Numbered from the stretch's first letter, positions 8,738 through 18,974 are shown. The stretch: 64,000 nt of DNA from Exiguobacterium aurantiacum (GCF_001766415.1 NZ_MKXO01000001.1:496001-560000), one strand, 5' to 3'. Notes: generated from the letters alone by a model not told the origin. Numbers and translations: made by a program.

Positions 8738-9669
8738 CGTTCATTCACCTCACAAGCTTTCATCCCGCGTTCAAGCGCTTCCCGGTCAAGTTCTTTGCCG
8801 ATCCAGACAAAAACAGACCGGGTATCGTCGCTCGGTTCATTGGCGAACGTCGCGCCCATCAACTGGTTCGTCGCCTGGACGACAAATTTTGAAGACTCGC
8901 CTTCAATACGGACAATCGCTTTGAGACGATAGACGTCTTGTTCATAGTGCATGAGCACTTCTCTGACGTAACGCGTGACCCGCTCGCGGTTTAACGGCAC
9001 GTCGGTCGTGATCGTGATGGCCCGCAGCGTCGAGACGGACGTATGTCCGGCTGTCAGCTCGCCGAGCAGACGTTCATCGATGCGGGAGAGCTGGAACGTG
9101 TTCTCGAGTAACTCATACGCTCCGACCGTCTGCTCGGTCTCGATGACACGTACGGTCGGGTTCAATTCACGAATCCGGCCGTGGGCACGACCGAGCTCGG
9201 CCTCGCTGACGAGATCGACTTTGTTGAGCAAGATCACATCGGCATAGGCGATTTGATGGATACCTTCGATGAACAGTTCGCGGTCCATCTGGCTCGCATC
9301 GACGACGGTCAAAATCGCCGTCAGTTTAAAGCGCGAGCGTAAGTAATCGTCGTAATAAATCGTCTGGATGATTGGGGCCGGGTCGGCAACACCTGTCGTC
9401 TCGATGACGATGCGATCGAACGACTCGCCTCGCGAGGCGAGTTGATAAAACGTCTTGCTCAAATCATTTTGGATCGAACAACAAATACAACCGTTCGACA
9501 GTTCGATCTGTTCTTGATCCATGTTGACGATCAATTGTTCGTCAATGTTGACCGAGCCGAGCTCGTTGACGATCAAGAGCAATCGTTCGTCCGTCGCTTT
9601 TAAAAGACGGTTCATATATGTCGTTTTTCCGGCGCCTAGAAAGCCGGTCACTAATTGCACGGGAATCAT
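8734..9669 (-). CDS. COG0523-family GTPase (CobW/YjiA-like metallochaperone)
   Basis: A G3E-type GTPase with Walker A GFLGAGKTT (about residues 9-17), the metal-binding CICC motif at 61-64, TTGVADP, the guanine motif NKVD and a C-terminal CobW domain. Family members deliver or sense zinc, cobalt or nickel; the metal here is not deducible. The ATG at 9669 is preferred over the GTG nine bases upstream, because GTGAGGTG is then eight bases away. It lies 15 bases after the exoribonuclease-like gene and overlaps the exonuclease gene by four bases. Confidence 0.85.
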   Translation of the reverse strand: MIPVQLVTGFLGAGKTTYMNRLLKATDERLLLIVNELGSVNIDEQLIVNMDQEQIELSNGCICCSIQNDLSKTFYQLASRGESFDRIVIETTGVADPAPIIQTIYYDDYLRSRFKLTAILTVVDASQMDRELFIEGIHQIAYADVILLNKVDLVSEAELGRAHGRIRELNPTVRVIETEQTVGAYELLENTFQLSRIDERLLGELTAGHTSVSTLRAITITTDVPLNRERVTRYVREVLMHYEQDVYRLKAIVRIEGESSKFVVQATNQLMGATFANEPSDDTRSVFVWIGKELDREALERGMKACEVNER

Positions 9670-9684
9670 GCCTTGCACCTCACT

Positions 9685-10866
9685 TTATAAATTTTCGTGG
9701 ACCCGTGCCCACTTCTCGTAGCGAGCGTCCAATAAGTCGATCAAATGGAGCAGCCACCCTTCGGTCGTGGCCGGCAGGACGCTAGAACCCCATTCCCGTT
9801 TTCCGTGGTGGGACAAGATCATATGCCAAATCCGGTGGTGGACGTCAAGCGGCAACGTGATGCCGGCGGCTTGCTGACTCTTCTCGAACAACAGCCCTCC
9901 GTATGGCATGTGACCGACCAGACTCCCCATCGGATTGATGGCGATCCCTGTCGTCTCACTCGTGCCGGTGACGTAAAACAGCTGCTCGAACCGTCTCGGT
10001 GACGACAACAGATGACTGTATTCGAACAACTTGCCGATATCATGGAACAAGATACCGAGCGCGAGCTCGTCCCAGCGGAGCGGTTCTTTCAGTTCTGCCA
10101 TCGCCTCACACGCCGTATAGAGCGACTCAAACGTCCCACGGAACGCCTGCTCGACTTTAACACCGTTCATCGTATTCCATACGTCTACTTTGTGCAACTG
10201 CTCCGCTTCTTTGATGATCCGGAACGCAGTCGCTAAATAATCGTCTTGCTCTTGGATGCGGTAGCCGAGTCGCAGCATGCAGACCGTATGTTTTAACAGT
10301 CCACCGACGTAGTTGTGGTGATGATAGAGCGCAGCCGGCGCCAATACGAAATCGTCCCAATATTGATCGAGGAGCGCCAACGCGATCGCCTCATAGTCCG
10401 GAGACAGCGTCGACAAAATCGCGAACAGCTCTTCGGCATACTGATCGAACGTCTCGTCGCCTGGAAGTCCAGGTAAGAGCGACACCGCCTCGTCCCGGGA
10501 CATCGGTTGGACACGATCGATCGTGATCGATTTGGCGCCGTCCGGCTTCGGATAGACGTCGATCTTTCCTTCTAAGGCGATCACGCCCGATTCGTAAATC
10601 GGTAGCAGTTGATCTTCGTTTCCCCGCAGCCAGTGTTTGGCCCGGATCAGCCCGCCAGACGTCGTCAAATTAAGTTGCAACCATTTGGCGCCAGACTTCC
10701 CCTCCCGCACCTCGACCGAACTGACGAGCGCATTCGTCTGAATCGGTGTCCCGTCCGACAAATCCGTTAGCCGAAGCGTCGACTTCTCGACTTTCGGAAC
10801 TTGAAACCTGGCCCGGTCGAACGTACCACCACCCGCGACCGCGTCGATCTGTTGATAATAATTCAT
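9685..10866 (-). CDS. OB-fold and HD-domain protein, YhaM-like 3'-5' exoribonuclease
   Basis: The 393-residue protein has an N-terminal OB-fold nucleic-acid-binding region (about residues 20-120) and an HD phosphohydrolase domain with HHHNYVGGLLKH, FHDIGK and ILSHHGKREWGS. This order is that of YhaM/Cbf1, manganese-dependent 3'-5' exoribonucleases, although those are about 314 residues; the extra length lies mainly in the HD part. The start at 10866 follows AAAAAGGGGGTCATATC; the longer open frame upstream has no ribosome site and runs into a divergent promoter. It is the first gene of the operon that ends with RNase H. Confidence 0.8.
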   Translation of the reverse strand: MNYYQQIDAVAGGGTFDRARFQVPKVEKSTLRLTDLSDGTPIQTNALVSSVEVREGKSGAKWLQLNLTTSGGLIRAKHWLRGNEDQLLPIYESGVIALEGKIDVYPKPDGAKSITIDRVQPMSRDEAVSLLPGLPGDETFDQYAEELFAILSTLSPDYEAIALALLDQYWDDFVLAPAALYHHHNYVGGLLKHTVCMLRLGYRIQEQDDYLATAFRIIKEAEQLHKVDVWNTMNGVKVEQAFRGTFESLYTACEAMAELKEPLRWDELALGILFHDIGKLFEYSHLLSSPRRFEQLFYVTGTSETTGIAINPMGSLVGHMPYGGLLFEKSQQAAGITLPLDVHHRIWHMILSHHGKREWGSSVLPATTEGWLLHLIDLLDARYEKWARVHENL

Positions 10867-10965
10867 GATATGACCCCCTTTTTCTTCTCTTTGCCCATTG
10901 TATCGTGTTTTATCGTTCGAGGCGAACATACTTTCGTTACTGGTCAGAAACTTGCGAGGAATATA

Positions 10966-10994
10966 TTGAAAGCGCTTACCTATATTGTTACGAT
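10966..10994 (+). promoter_or_regulatory. SigA promoter overlapped by a cre site
   Basis: TTGAAA (10966-10971) and TACGAT (10989-10994) are 17 bases apart. The cre-like sequence TGAAAGCGCTTACC (10967-10980, 13 of 14 consensus positions) covers the -35 box, the position expected for CcpA repression. Confidence 0.6.
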
Positions 10995-11017
10995 ATAAGT
11001 AGTTACAAAAAGGGGGA

Positions 11018-11536
11018 ATGATGATGATTTCACTACTAGACACGTATGAACGGTTGATCGCGACAGGGGAAGCGGCACGTTATGCAGATGTCCATCCAAC
11101 GATTGACGGTATCCTTGAAGGGGCGGTCTGTCCCGTATCAGACAATGAGCTTGAGCAGGCAGTCGCCGGTCACGCTGGAAATCCATATACGCACGACGAC
11201 CTCATCGACTCGGTAGTCGCGCATGAGATGAAAGGGGCGATGGCCGCTTTAATCGTCTCAGGGTATCCGGTGCAAACACCGCTCGCGAAAGCGGTCGTCT
11301 TATCTGCCTTCGCCCGGACGAACCGGATGAATATCGATAAGCTGAAAGAGCTCGGTCACGCCGACCTGCTCGTCCGCATCCAGTCGGCCGACCGCTCGTG
11401 GAAACGGACGTATACGCACTTGTATCGGTCGAGTCCCGCCCAAATGTGCGAGCAACTCGACTCGTTGCTCGGTGGCTGCGCCATCCATCGCGTCCTCGAG
11501 GCGCTCCATGATGACCGCAACATAAAAACGGCATAA
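11018..11536 (+). CDS. Unrecognised 172-residue soluble protein under probable CcpA control
   Basis: The family is not recognised. The protein is mostly helical, without signal peptide or membrane segment. It has a mixed-charge N-terminal half with many small residues and histidines and a C-terminal half rich in arginine. AAAAAGGGGG precedes three consecutive ATG codons, so the exact start among the three is uncertain. The promoter overlaps a good cre site, so expression should fall on preferred sugars. It is divergent from the YhaM-like operon and ends at a terminator shared with hfq. Confidence 0.75.
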   Translation: MMMISLLDTYERLIATGEAARYADVHPTIDGILEGAVCPVSDNELEQAVAGHAGNPYTHDDLIDSVVAHEMKGAMAALIVSGYPVQTPLAKAVVLSAFARTNRMNIDKLKELGHADLLVRIQSADRSWKRTYTHLYRSSPAQMCEQLDSLLGGCAIHRVLEALHDDRNIKTA

Positions 11537-11570
11537 GAAAAGAGCGGTCCCCGGGCCGCTCTTTTCTTAT
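11533..11570. terminator. Bidirectional terminator between the unknown gene and hfq
   Basis: ATAAGAAAAGAGCGG pairs perfectly with CCGCTCTTTTCTTAT, separated by eight bases. Confidence 0.9.
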
Positions 11571-11577
11571 GCTTTAA

Positions 11578-11826
11578 TTAACCTTCCGTCATCTCGACCG
11601 CTTCCGGTTCGAACAACGTGACGTTCCGTGCTGGCGAGAACGTCGAAATCGCATGTTTATAAATCAACTGTTGGCGCCCTTCCGACTCGACGATCACTGT
11701 GAAGTTGTCAAATGATTTGATGACTCCGCGAATTTGGAAGCCACTGACTAAAAACACGGTCGTCGGAACCATCTCTTTGCGCAATTGGTTCAGAAAATGA
11801 TCTTGGATGTTATAGCTTGCCTTCAT
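11578..11826 (-). CDS. hfq: RNA chaperone Hfq
   Basis: Sm-like hexameric RNA-binding protein that helps small RNAs pair with their targets. The 82-residue protein shows the Sm1 motif ([23 protein letters not shown]) and the Sm2 signature ([10 protein letters not shown], the YKHAI box). The short C-terminal tail is typical of Bacillota Hfq. It follows miaA by 12 bases, the ancestral miaA-hfq order. Two candidate small RNAs elsewhere in this window could be clients, though that is only inference. Confidence 0.95.
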   Translation of the reverse strand: MKASYNIQDHFLNQLRKEMVPTTVFLVSGFQIRGVIKSFDNFTVIVESEGRQQLIYKHAISTFSPARNVTLFEPEAVEMTEG

Positions 11827-11838
11827 GTTGCATTCCCC

Positions 11839-12789
11839 CTAGTCTATGTCTCGTTCAAATAATCGGAATTTTCGAAAAAACTCCTCAACCTCATCATAGA
11901 TATTTTTATACGATAGTTCAAATGATTTTTTTCCCATATCTACCCAAATCCCATCAAATTGATGACGGAACCACGTTAATTGCCGTTTTGCAAACTGGCG
12001 TGTATGTTGTTTCAACGTCTCGGTCATCCGCTCTCGCGTCAGCTTCCCGTCTAAGTATGGCACGACTTCTTTATAGCCGATGGCCCGTAGCGCCTGTGTC
12101 TCCCGGTACCCGGCACGCAATAAGCGCTCGACTTCTTCGATGAGACCCGCTTCGATCATCAAATCGACGCGATGATTGATCCGCTCATATAAGACGTCGC
12201 GATCGGCGTGCAGGACGAACAACTTGTAATCGTAGTGCTCAGATGGGGCACTATCCATTGCCTGCTCGTCACCTGAGAGCGCGACTTCGAGGGCACGGAT
12301 GACACGGCGGACATTATTTGGATGAATAATGTCGGCGCGCCTCGGGTCGAGGCCACGCAAGCGGTCGTGCAAAGCCTCCGCGCCATGCGCTTCCGCTTCG
12401 GCTTCAAGCGCTGCACGCAGTTCCGTATCGACCGGTCGCTCCGTGAACTCGTAATCGTATAAAATCGCCCGAATATACAGGCCCGTCCCACCGACTACAA
12501 TCGGCACCTTCCCGCGCGAGTAAATATCGTCGATCGCCGCGCGGGCGAGACGTTGAAATTTGGCGACGCTCATCGCTTCATCCGGGTCACAAATGTCGAT
12601 CAAATGATGCGGTACGCCTTCCGCCTCTTCGACCGTCACTTTGGCGGAACCGATATCCATTCCGCGGTACACTTGGACCGAGTCGCCTGATACGATTTCT
12701 CCGTCGAACGCCTTGGCGAGCTCGATGCCCGTCTTCGTCTTCCCGACTGCCGTCGGCCCGACAATCACGATGACTGGTGTCTTTTTCAT
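11839..12789 (-). CDS. miaA: tRNA dimethylallyltransferase
   Basis: Transfers an isopentenyl group to A37 of tRNAs reading UNN codons. The 316-residue protein has the P-loop GPTAVGKTKTG near the N-terminus, SGDSVQVYRGMDIGSAK, the VGGTGLYIRA loop and RQFAKRQLTWFRH near the C-terminus, all family hallmarks. The ATG at 12789 is chosen because GAGGAG is eight bases upstream; a GTG three codons earlier sits on top of the ribosome site. It is followed closely by hfq. Confidence 0.96.
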   Translation of the reverse strand: MKKTPVIVIVGPTAVGKTKTGIELAKAFDGEIVSGDSVQVYRGMDIGSAKVTVEEAEGVPHHLIDICDPDEAMSVAKFQRLARAAIDDIYSRGKVPIVVGGTGLYIRAILYDYEFTERPVDTELRAALEAEAEAHGAEALHDRLRGLDPRRADIIHPNNVRRVIRALEVALSGDEQAMDSAPSEHYDYKLFVLHADRDVLYERINHRVDLMIEAGLIEEVERLLRAGYRETQALRAIGYKEVVPYLDGKLTRERMTETLKQHTRQFAKRQLTWFRHQFDGIWVDMGKKSFELSYKNIYDEVEEFFRKFRLFERDID

Positions 12790-12812
12790 TTCTGTCACTC
12801 CTCAAACGAAAG

Positions 12813-12836
12813 ACCGTTCCTAAAAAGGAAACGGCC
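12813..12836 (-). terminator. Possible terminator after the 31-residue peptide gene
   Basis: CCGTTTCC and GGAACGG form an imperfect stem on the minus strand, with only a short T-rich tail. It may allow read-through into miaA. Confidence 0.35.
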
Positions 12837-12838
12837 CG

Positions 12839-12934
12839 TCAAATTCTTCTTTTAATTGTATCATCAAACACGACCGCAAACAGCATCCAACCGCAGATTA
12901 ATAAACCGAGCAGTAAAATCAAGCCATCACTCAT
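12839..12934 (-). CDS. Small 31-residue membrane peptide
   Basis: A short frame begins with an ATG at 12934 preceded by AAAGGAGGCGGTCACAG, an almost ideal ribosome site. The peptide starts MSDGLILLLGLLICGW and has one hydrophobic helix (about residues 4-23) followed by a charged tail (DDTIKRRI). Such single-pass peptides occur near many Bacillales genes but this one is not recognised. It lies upstream of miaA on the same strand. Confidence 0.6.
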   Translation of the reverse strand: MSDGLILLLGLLICGWMLFAVVFDDTIKRRI

Positions 12935-12998
12935 CTGTGACCGCCTCCTTTACCTACTCCTTTCCCACTTTTCACACTTTAGACACAATTTAACATGC

Positions 12999-13033
12999 AA
13001 ACTAAAAACGCTCAGGATGAGCGTTTTTAGTTT
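12999..13033. terminator. Terminator of the AmiS/UreI gene
   Basis: AAACTAAAAACGCTCA pairs perfectly with TGAGCGTTTTTAGTTT around a three-base loop and contains the stop codon of the gene. Confidence 0.85.
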
Positions 13034-13620
13034 GCCGTCTCGACTTGGCGTTTGAACCGCGACATCGCGAAGGCAAAGTAGAGAACAGCCGTACCGCTCG
13101 CCGCCCACCAAATGACGTCATAGAGCGGCGTCATCAAATTGGCCAAGCCGAGCAATGCGGGTACGATCAACGTCAACCAAGCGAGGACGAAGGCGACGCG
13201 TGCTGTCACGCCGTCGCTCGCTCGTTCCAGCGCCATCCCATAGAAGAACAATCCCCAAAGGAACGACCAGAACAACCACGTCACCGCGCCCATGCTGTCA
13301 CCGTTCGCGAACCCGACGACGGCGTAAAATAGTGCCGAAATCGCGACGAACAGTGAGAACCAGCCGACACCGCGTCCGTCCAAGTTAAAGATGAACGTCA
13401 CACCGACGTACAAATACGTGAATGCGAACAAGTAAATACCTGCGTATCCAAACAGTTCTGACGGGCTCGCCCCGATGACGAGCCATGTCGCGATGAACGC
13501 CTGGAACATACCGGTGAACAGGCTGAACACCCCGGCACTTTTCATATCGACTTTCCCAAACAGGACGAGGCTGTTAATGAACAGTGCCACGCCGCCGAAC
13601 AACAAACTAATATTCCCCAC
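13027..13620 (-). CDS. AmiS/UreI-family urea or amide channel
   Basis: A 197-residue integral membrane protein with about six helices and the AmiS/UreI pattern (GNISLLFGGVALF, VFSLFTGMFQAF, FLWGLFFYGMAL). Relatives move urea or short amides across the membrane. The start is a GTG at 13620, because AAAGGAG lies eight bases upstream and family proteins begin with this helix; an upstream in-frame ATG would add a polar extension. No urease or amidase is nearby, so its partner enzyme must be elsewhere. Confidence 0.8.
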   Translation of the reverse strand: MGNISLLFGGVALFINSLVLFGKVDMKSAGVFSLFTGMFQAFIATWLVIGASPSELFGYAGIYLFAFTYLYVGVTFIFNLDGRGVGWFSLFVAISALFYAVVGFANGDSMGAVTWLFWSFLWGLFFYGMALERASDGVTARVAFVLAWLTLIVPALLGLANLMTPLYDVIWWAASGTAVLYFAFAMSRFKRQVETAN

Positions 13621-13740
13621 AATGATTGCTCCTTTGTATAGATGTCTGACGTCTGATTCGATACGTCCACTGTACATTGGATTCGCTTTCAACGCAAGAG
13701 GGAAATGATTCGTTCACAGGGTGGACTCACCTTCCAAACT

Positions 13741-13775
13741 AAAAACATCTCTTCCACGTGGGAAGAGATGTTTTT
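13741..13775 (-). terminator. Terminator of the neutral protease gene
   Basis: An inverted repeat centred on ACATCTCTTCC / GGAAGAGATGT, with a run of T after it on the minus strand. It stands four bases past the stop codon. Confidence 0.8.
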
Positions 13776-13779
13776 CAGC

Positions 13780-15342
<1,563 letters not shown>

Positions 15343-15451
15343 TTACATAGTTTCCCACAGTTAAGGAATCCAACTTATTGATTATTTTGACAATTCTAAC
15401 TATTGAGACATTTAACCTATTCAGTCTTCCTGTTTAGTGCTTTCAACCGTA

Positions 15452-15480
15452 TAAAAAAAGCGTCACCGGGATGGTGACAC
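15452..15480 (-). terminator. Terminator of the ABC exporter operon
   Basis: GTCACC and GGTGAC stem followed by GCTTTTTTT on the minus strand. Confidence 0.8.
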
Positions 15481-15488
15481 TTTCTCAT

Positions 15489-16496
15489 TTAATAGACATC
15501 TTTTTGGGTGAAGTGATAGAACGCGTACGCCAACGCCGCGAGCGTCCAAACGAAAATGACGATGAGCGAGAACGGCAGTGTCATCCCATCGATCGGCGGG
15601 GCTTGCCCCTCGAGATAGGTATGAAGACCGAAGTTGACGTTCACCAAGTATTTCGAGCTGTCCCAGTTCGAACCGAGCGACGTGAGGAGCGGTCCCGAAA
15701 TGAGGATGGCCATCATGATCCCGATCCCGGTCGCCGTATTTTTGACGAGGACCGAAATCATGAGTGCGATCGTACCGACGGCCGCCACGACGAACCACGA
15801 TAGACCGACCGACATGAGCAAGTATTGCCACATCGGCAGCGTATGGACGAAGTCGGTCGAGAACGTCCCGGTCGCTGAGGCCTGGAATCCGGTCAAGATC
15901 GGTGCGGTCCAACCGTCCCATCCGAGCACGATCCCGGAAATGGCGTAACTGACGAACGCCGTGATGAAGATGAGGATCGATGTGTACAACAGCGTCGTCA
16001 TCCATTTCGCCAACAAAATCTTAAAGCGCCGGACCGGACGTGACAACAGCGTCTTGATCGTCCCGTCGTTATGCTCGCCGCTGACGATGTCTGCCATCAG
16101 AACGATGATGAACAGCGGCAGGACGAGCGTCGTCCCTTGGGAGAAGAAGACACGCATGAACGTCGGCGCCCCAGGATAACTCGGGTTGATGTCGTTATCT
16201 AAGTAGTATTGATTTTGTTGCACTTGGAACTCGAGGATTTGCCGGAACTCGTCTTGGACGTTCGCCGAGGCGAGCCGGTTTTGCGTATCGACAATCTCTT
16301 GCTGCAGGTCGACACGCCAGTCGATCGTCCCTTGCTCTTCACGCTGCTTCTCGATTTGACGATAGTTAGCGTACGTGAACATCGAGACGAGTACGACGAG
16401 GATGACCGAGACGACCAATAGTCGTCGTTTATTATGGATCTTCAACACTTCGTTACGAATCAGGCCGAGTAAAGATGGATTAGACAATATGGTCAC
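15489..16496 (-). CDS. ABC-2 type transporter permease
   Basis: A 335-residue membrane protein with an N-terminal helix (residues about 25-45), a 100-residue extracellular, charged loop, then five further helices clustered in the C-terminal two thirds, the topology of ABC-2 exporters. It overlaps the ATPase gene by 17 bases and must pair with it. The substrate (drug, peptide, lipid or sodium in the Nat type) cannot be inferred. RNEVLKIHNKRR at the N-terminus is the usual amphipathic coupling segment. Confidence 0.85.
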   Translation of the reverse strand: MTILSNPSLLGLIRNEVLKIHNKRRLLVVSVILVVLVSMFTYANYRQIEKQREEQGTIDWRVDLQQEIVDTQNRLASANVQDEFRQILEFQVQQNQYYLDNDINPSYPGAPTFMRVFFSQGTTLVLPLFIIVLMADIVSGEHNDGTIKTLLSRPVRRFKILLAKWMTTLLYTSILIFITAFVSYAISGIVLGWDGWTAPILTGFQASATGTFSTDFVHTLPMWQYLLMSVGLSWFVVAAVGTIALMISVLVKNTATGIGIMMAILISGPLLTSLGSNWDSSKYLVNVNFGLHTYLEGQAPPIDGMTLPFSLIVIFVWTLAALAYAFYHFTQKDVY

Positions 16497-17400
16497 CCCC
16501 GGTCAATGTGATAAACAGTTCTTCGAGCGTCTGAACACGTCGTTCGAGACCAAAGACTTCCACATCTCGATCAAGCAAATAACGATTTAATCGGGCCGTG
16601 TCTTCTAAGTTCATCGAGACACGGATCGTCCGTTCGTCGACGACGTCCGCCTGCTCGATCGATTCAAAACCACGAACAATCGGCAACACCTCAAAACTGT
16701 CCGCCACGTGAACGTCGACCGTCGACGCCAATTCATTGATCAGCTCTTGAACGGTACCGACTTTCACAATCTTGCCGCGCGACATGATGGCGACACGGTC
16801 AGCGAGCAACTCAATTTCCGCCAAGATGTGGCTTGAAACGAGCACACTGAGTCCGGTTTCTTCGACGAGGCGACGGATAAACAGTCGCAAATCACGGATC
16901 CCCATCGGATCGAGCCCGTTCGTCGGTTCATCTAAAATCAAGACACGCGGGTTGTTGAGCATCGCTTGCGCGATTCCAAGCCGTTGGCGCATCCCGAGCG
17001 AGTACGTCTTCACTTTGTCATCGATCCGGGCCGTCAAATCGACGAGGTCGATCACTTCTTGAATCCGGGCCTCCGTGATACCCGGTAACATGCGCGCGAA
17101 CACGTTCAAGTTCTCGCGGCCGCTCAAAAACTTATACAGCTCGGGATTCTCGACAATCGCCCCGATCTGGTTCATCGCTTGGACGAACTGGCGCTCGACG
17201 CCAAAACCGCAAATCGAGACGGACCCTTTCGTCGGTTTGATCAAGCCGACGATCATCCGGATCGTCGTCGTCTTACCAGCACCGTTCGGTCCTAAAAAGC
17301 CGAACACTTCCCCAGGAAACACATCGAACGAGATATCGTCGATGATGGTTTTTTTCCCGATTACTTTTGTCAAATGGTCTATTTTCAATGTTGGTTGCAT
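16480..17400 (-). CDS. ABC transporter ATP-binding protein
   Basis: A 306-residue ATPase with Walker A GPNGAGKTTT, Q-loop, signature YSLGMRQRLG, Walker B VLILDEPTNGLDP and the H-loop SSHIL, followed by a roughly 90-residue C-terminal domain typical of ABC-2 exporter ATPases. It is the first gene of a two-gene operon with the permease. The promoter region is shared with the divergent SGNH hydrolase gene. Confidence 0.9.
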   Translation of the reverse strand: MQPTLKIDHLTKVIGKKTIIDDISFDVFPGEVFGFLGPNGAGKTTTIRMIVGLIKPTKGSVSICGFGVERQFVQAMNQIGAIVENPELYKFLSGRENLNVFARMLPGITEARIQEVIDLVDLTARIDDKVKTYSLGMRQRLGIAQAMLNNPRVLILDEPTNGLDPMGIRDLRLFIRRLVEETGLSVLVSSHILAEIELLADRVAIMSRGKIVKVGTVQELINELASTVDVHVADSFEVLPIVRGFESIEQADVVDERTIRVSMNLEDTARLNRYLLDRDVEVFGLERRVQTLEELFITLTGGDHIV

Positions 17401-17517
17401 CGTCTCACCTCAACTCTATTCTAGCGGACTCGTCCGCTTCTGTCCTATTCGAACATTCACATAGGGCAGGTTCAAATATATTTGATATGATGGTTACATA
17501 GAAAGTGAGGTCATCAG

Positions 17518-18267
17518 ATGAAAAATGGGAAATGGTATGCTTTTTTAATCGGCTCTGTCTTGTTGACGGCAACGGCCTTGTTTGGTCTTTGGATCGGGTA
17601 TCAAGACATCGTCAACCCGCCGGAGCGTACGCTCTCGGTCAGCGAAGATACGAGACCTGAACCGGACGGCGAGATTTTCGTCGCTCTCGGTGATTCAATC
17701 ACACGCGGCGTCGGTTCGACGTCAGGCGCCGGTTACGTTCAACCGGTCAGCGCCGCTCTCGAAGACCAAGATATCCGCACACAAAACTTGGCCATATCGG
17801 GGGCACGCACCGAGGACCTGCTCGCTCAGCTCGCTCAACCGGAAGTTCAGCGGACAATCAAAAACGCCCGCTACATCACGCTCACGATCGGCGGCAACGA
17901 CCTGTTCAACCGGGGCGAGAACGTCGATAACTTCGAATCTGTCGATATCGAACAAGTCGTCACGGACGCTAAAGCAAACTTAAATGATATCTTTGCACAA
18001 ATCCGTGGTCTGAACGACACGGCTCAAATCGTCTATATCGCGCTTTACAACCCGTTCCCCGAGAACACGAACGGACAGGCGTTCAACCAGCTGATTCTCG
18101 ACTGGAACGCTGCGGCGGCTAACCTTGGGAATACGTACCGCATCGACGTGATCGATCCGTTCGCGTACGTGAGCGACGTCACCCGAGACCTCGCAAGCGA
18201 TCAGTTCCACCCGAGCGATCGGACGTATGAAAAACTTGCCGATGACATTTTATTTATCCTCGACTAA
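17518..18267 (+). CDS. SGNH/GDSL-family esterase, membrane anchored or secreted (YpmR-like)
   Basis: A 249-residue protein with an N-terminal hydrophobic segment (residues 8-28, uncleaved anchor or signal). The four SGNH blocks are present: GDSITRG with nucleophile Ser60, a glycine in NLAISGART, IGGNDLF, and the C-terminal DQFHPSD supplying Asp and His. Members deacylate lipids, acetyl-sugars or thioesters outside the membrane. The similarity to YpmR-type proteins is from memory. GTGAGGTCATCAG precedes the ATG. Confidence 0.85.
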   Translation: MKNGKWYAFLIGSVLLTATALFGLWIGYQDIVNPPERTLSVSEDTRPEPDGEIFVALGDSITRGVGSTSGAGYVQPVSAALEDQDIRTQNLAISGARTEDLLAQLAQPEVQRTIKNARYITLTIGGNDLFNRGENVDNFESVDIEQVVTDAKANLNDIFAQIRGLNDTAQIVYIALYNPFPENTNGQAFNQLILDWNAAAANLGNTYRIDVIDPFAYVSDVTRDLASDQFHPSDRTYEKLADDILFILD

Positions 18268-18274
18268 ACACGTT

Positions 18275-18304
18275 TGGCCTGATCACATGGATCAGGCCAT
18301 TTTT
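18275..18304 (+). terminator. Terminator of the SGNH hydrolase gene
   Basis: TGGCCTGATC pairs with GATCAGGCCA and is followed by TTTTT on the plus strand, touching the stop codon of the convergent GNAT gene. Confidence 0.85.
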
Positions 18305-18974
18305 ACCGTTCATATTGGATAAGCCACGTCTCGTCGACTCGTTTCATCGCCGTGCCGTACCAACCCGTCTTCAATAATTCGACTTGGCCGTCCGTATCAC
18401 TCATCTCAAGCCACGCCGTCTCACCTAACGGTCGCCAACCCGTATGCAGTTCTTTCATAAAGATATAACGAAGTTTACCGCCATACTTTTGTTTGAGGGC
18501 GCCGATTCTTAGGCCCAGGACAAACTTGTCCTTCAAGCTCGGGATGTTGAACGGGGCGACGGTCGCACAGACGAGGTCAAACCGCTCGTCTTGGCTCAAC
18601 TCTTCCATCAACAGCTTCCCTAAATGCTGCTGCAAACGGTAGCCCCGATAAGACGGATCGACGTTCGTCACCTCCTGATAGATGATGCGATCGAGTTCAT
18701 CCTCACGCCGCCCGATGTCACGACCTAAATGTTCGTCATCGAGCGGCGGGATGAGCAACGCCCGAAACGCGATCAACACCCCTTGATGGAACGCGCCGAT
18801 GATCGTCTGATCCGACAACAGCTTCATGAATTCGTCTGTCGTGAGCGCTTGGTAATGGCTACCTTCGGCCAAATCAGCAATCACGGTTTGTTGCACCGCT
18901 TCGATGGCCGTCATGTCTATATCGGTCAGATGCCGAACGTCGAGTTCAAGTCCATTGCATTCACCGTGCCACAT
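18303..18974 (-). CDS. GNAT-family N-acyltransferase of the racemase cluster
   Basis: A 223-residue protein with a GNAT core in the first 160 residues: an acyl-CoA-binding stretch is suggested by VDPSYRGYRLQQHLGKLLMEE (basic Q/RxxGxG/A-like loop with altered glycines), and a C-terminal domain unlike ordinary acetyltransferases. The gene overlaps the racemase gene by 14 bases, with GGAGG eight bases before its ATG, so both are made together. By analogy with N-succinyl-amino-acid racemase pathways it may acylate D-amino acids with a CoA thioester. That function is inferred from context only. Confidence 0.7.
   Translation of the reverse strand: MWHGECNGLELDVRHLTDIDMTAIEAVQQTVIADLAEGSHYQALTTDEFMKLLSDQTIIGAFHQGVLIAFRALLIPPLDDEHLGRDIGRREDELDRIIYQEVTNVDPSYRGYRLQQHLGKLLMEELSQDERFDLVCATVAPFNIPSLKDKFVLGLRIGALKQKYGGKLRYIFMKELHTGWRPLGETAWLEMSDTDGQVELLKTGWYGTAMKRVDETWLIQYER

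Noticed and set aside
13678-13691. cre-like sequence TGAAAGCGAATCCA upstream of the AmiS/UreI gene
   Set aside because: Two mismatches at conserved positions, too weak to claim CcpA control.
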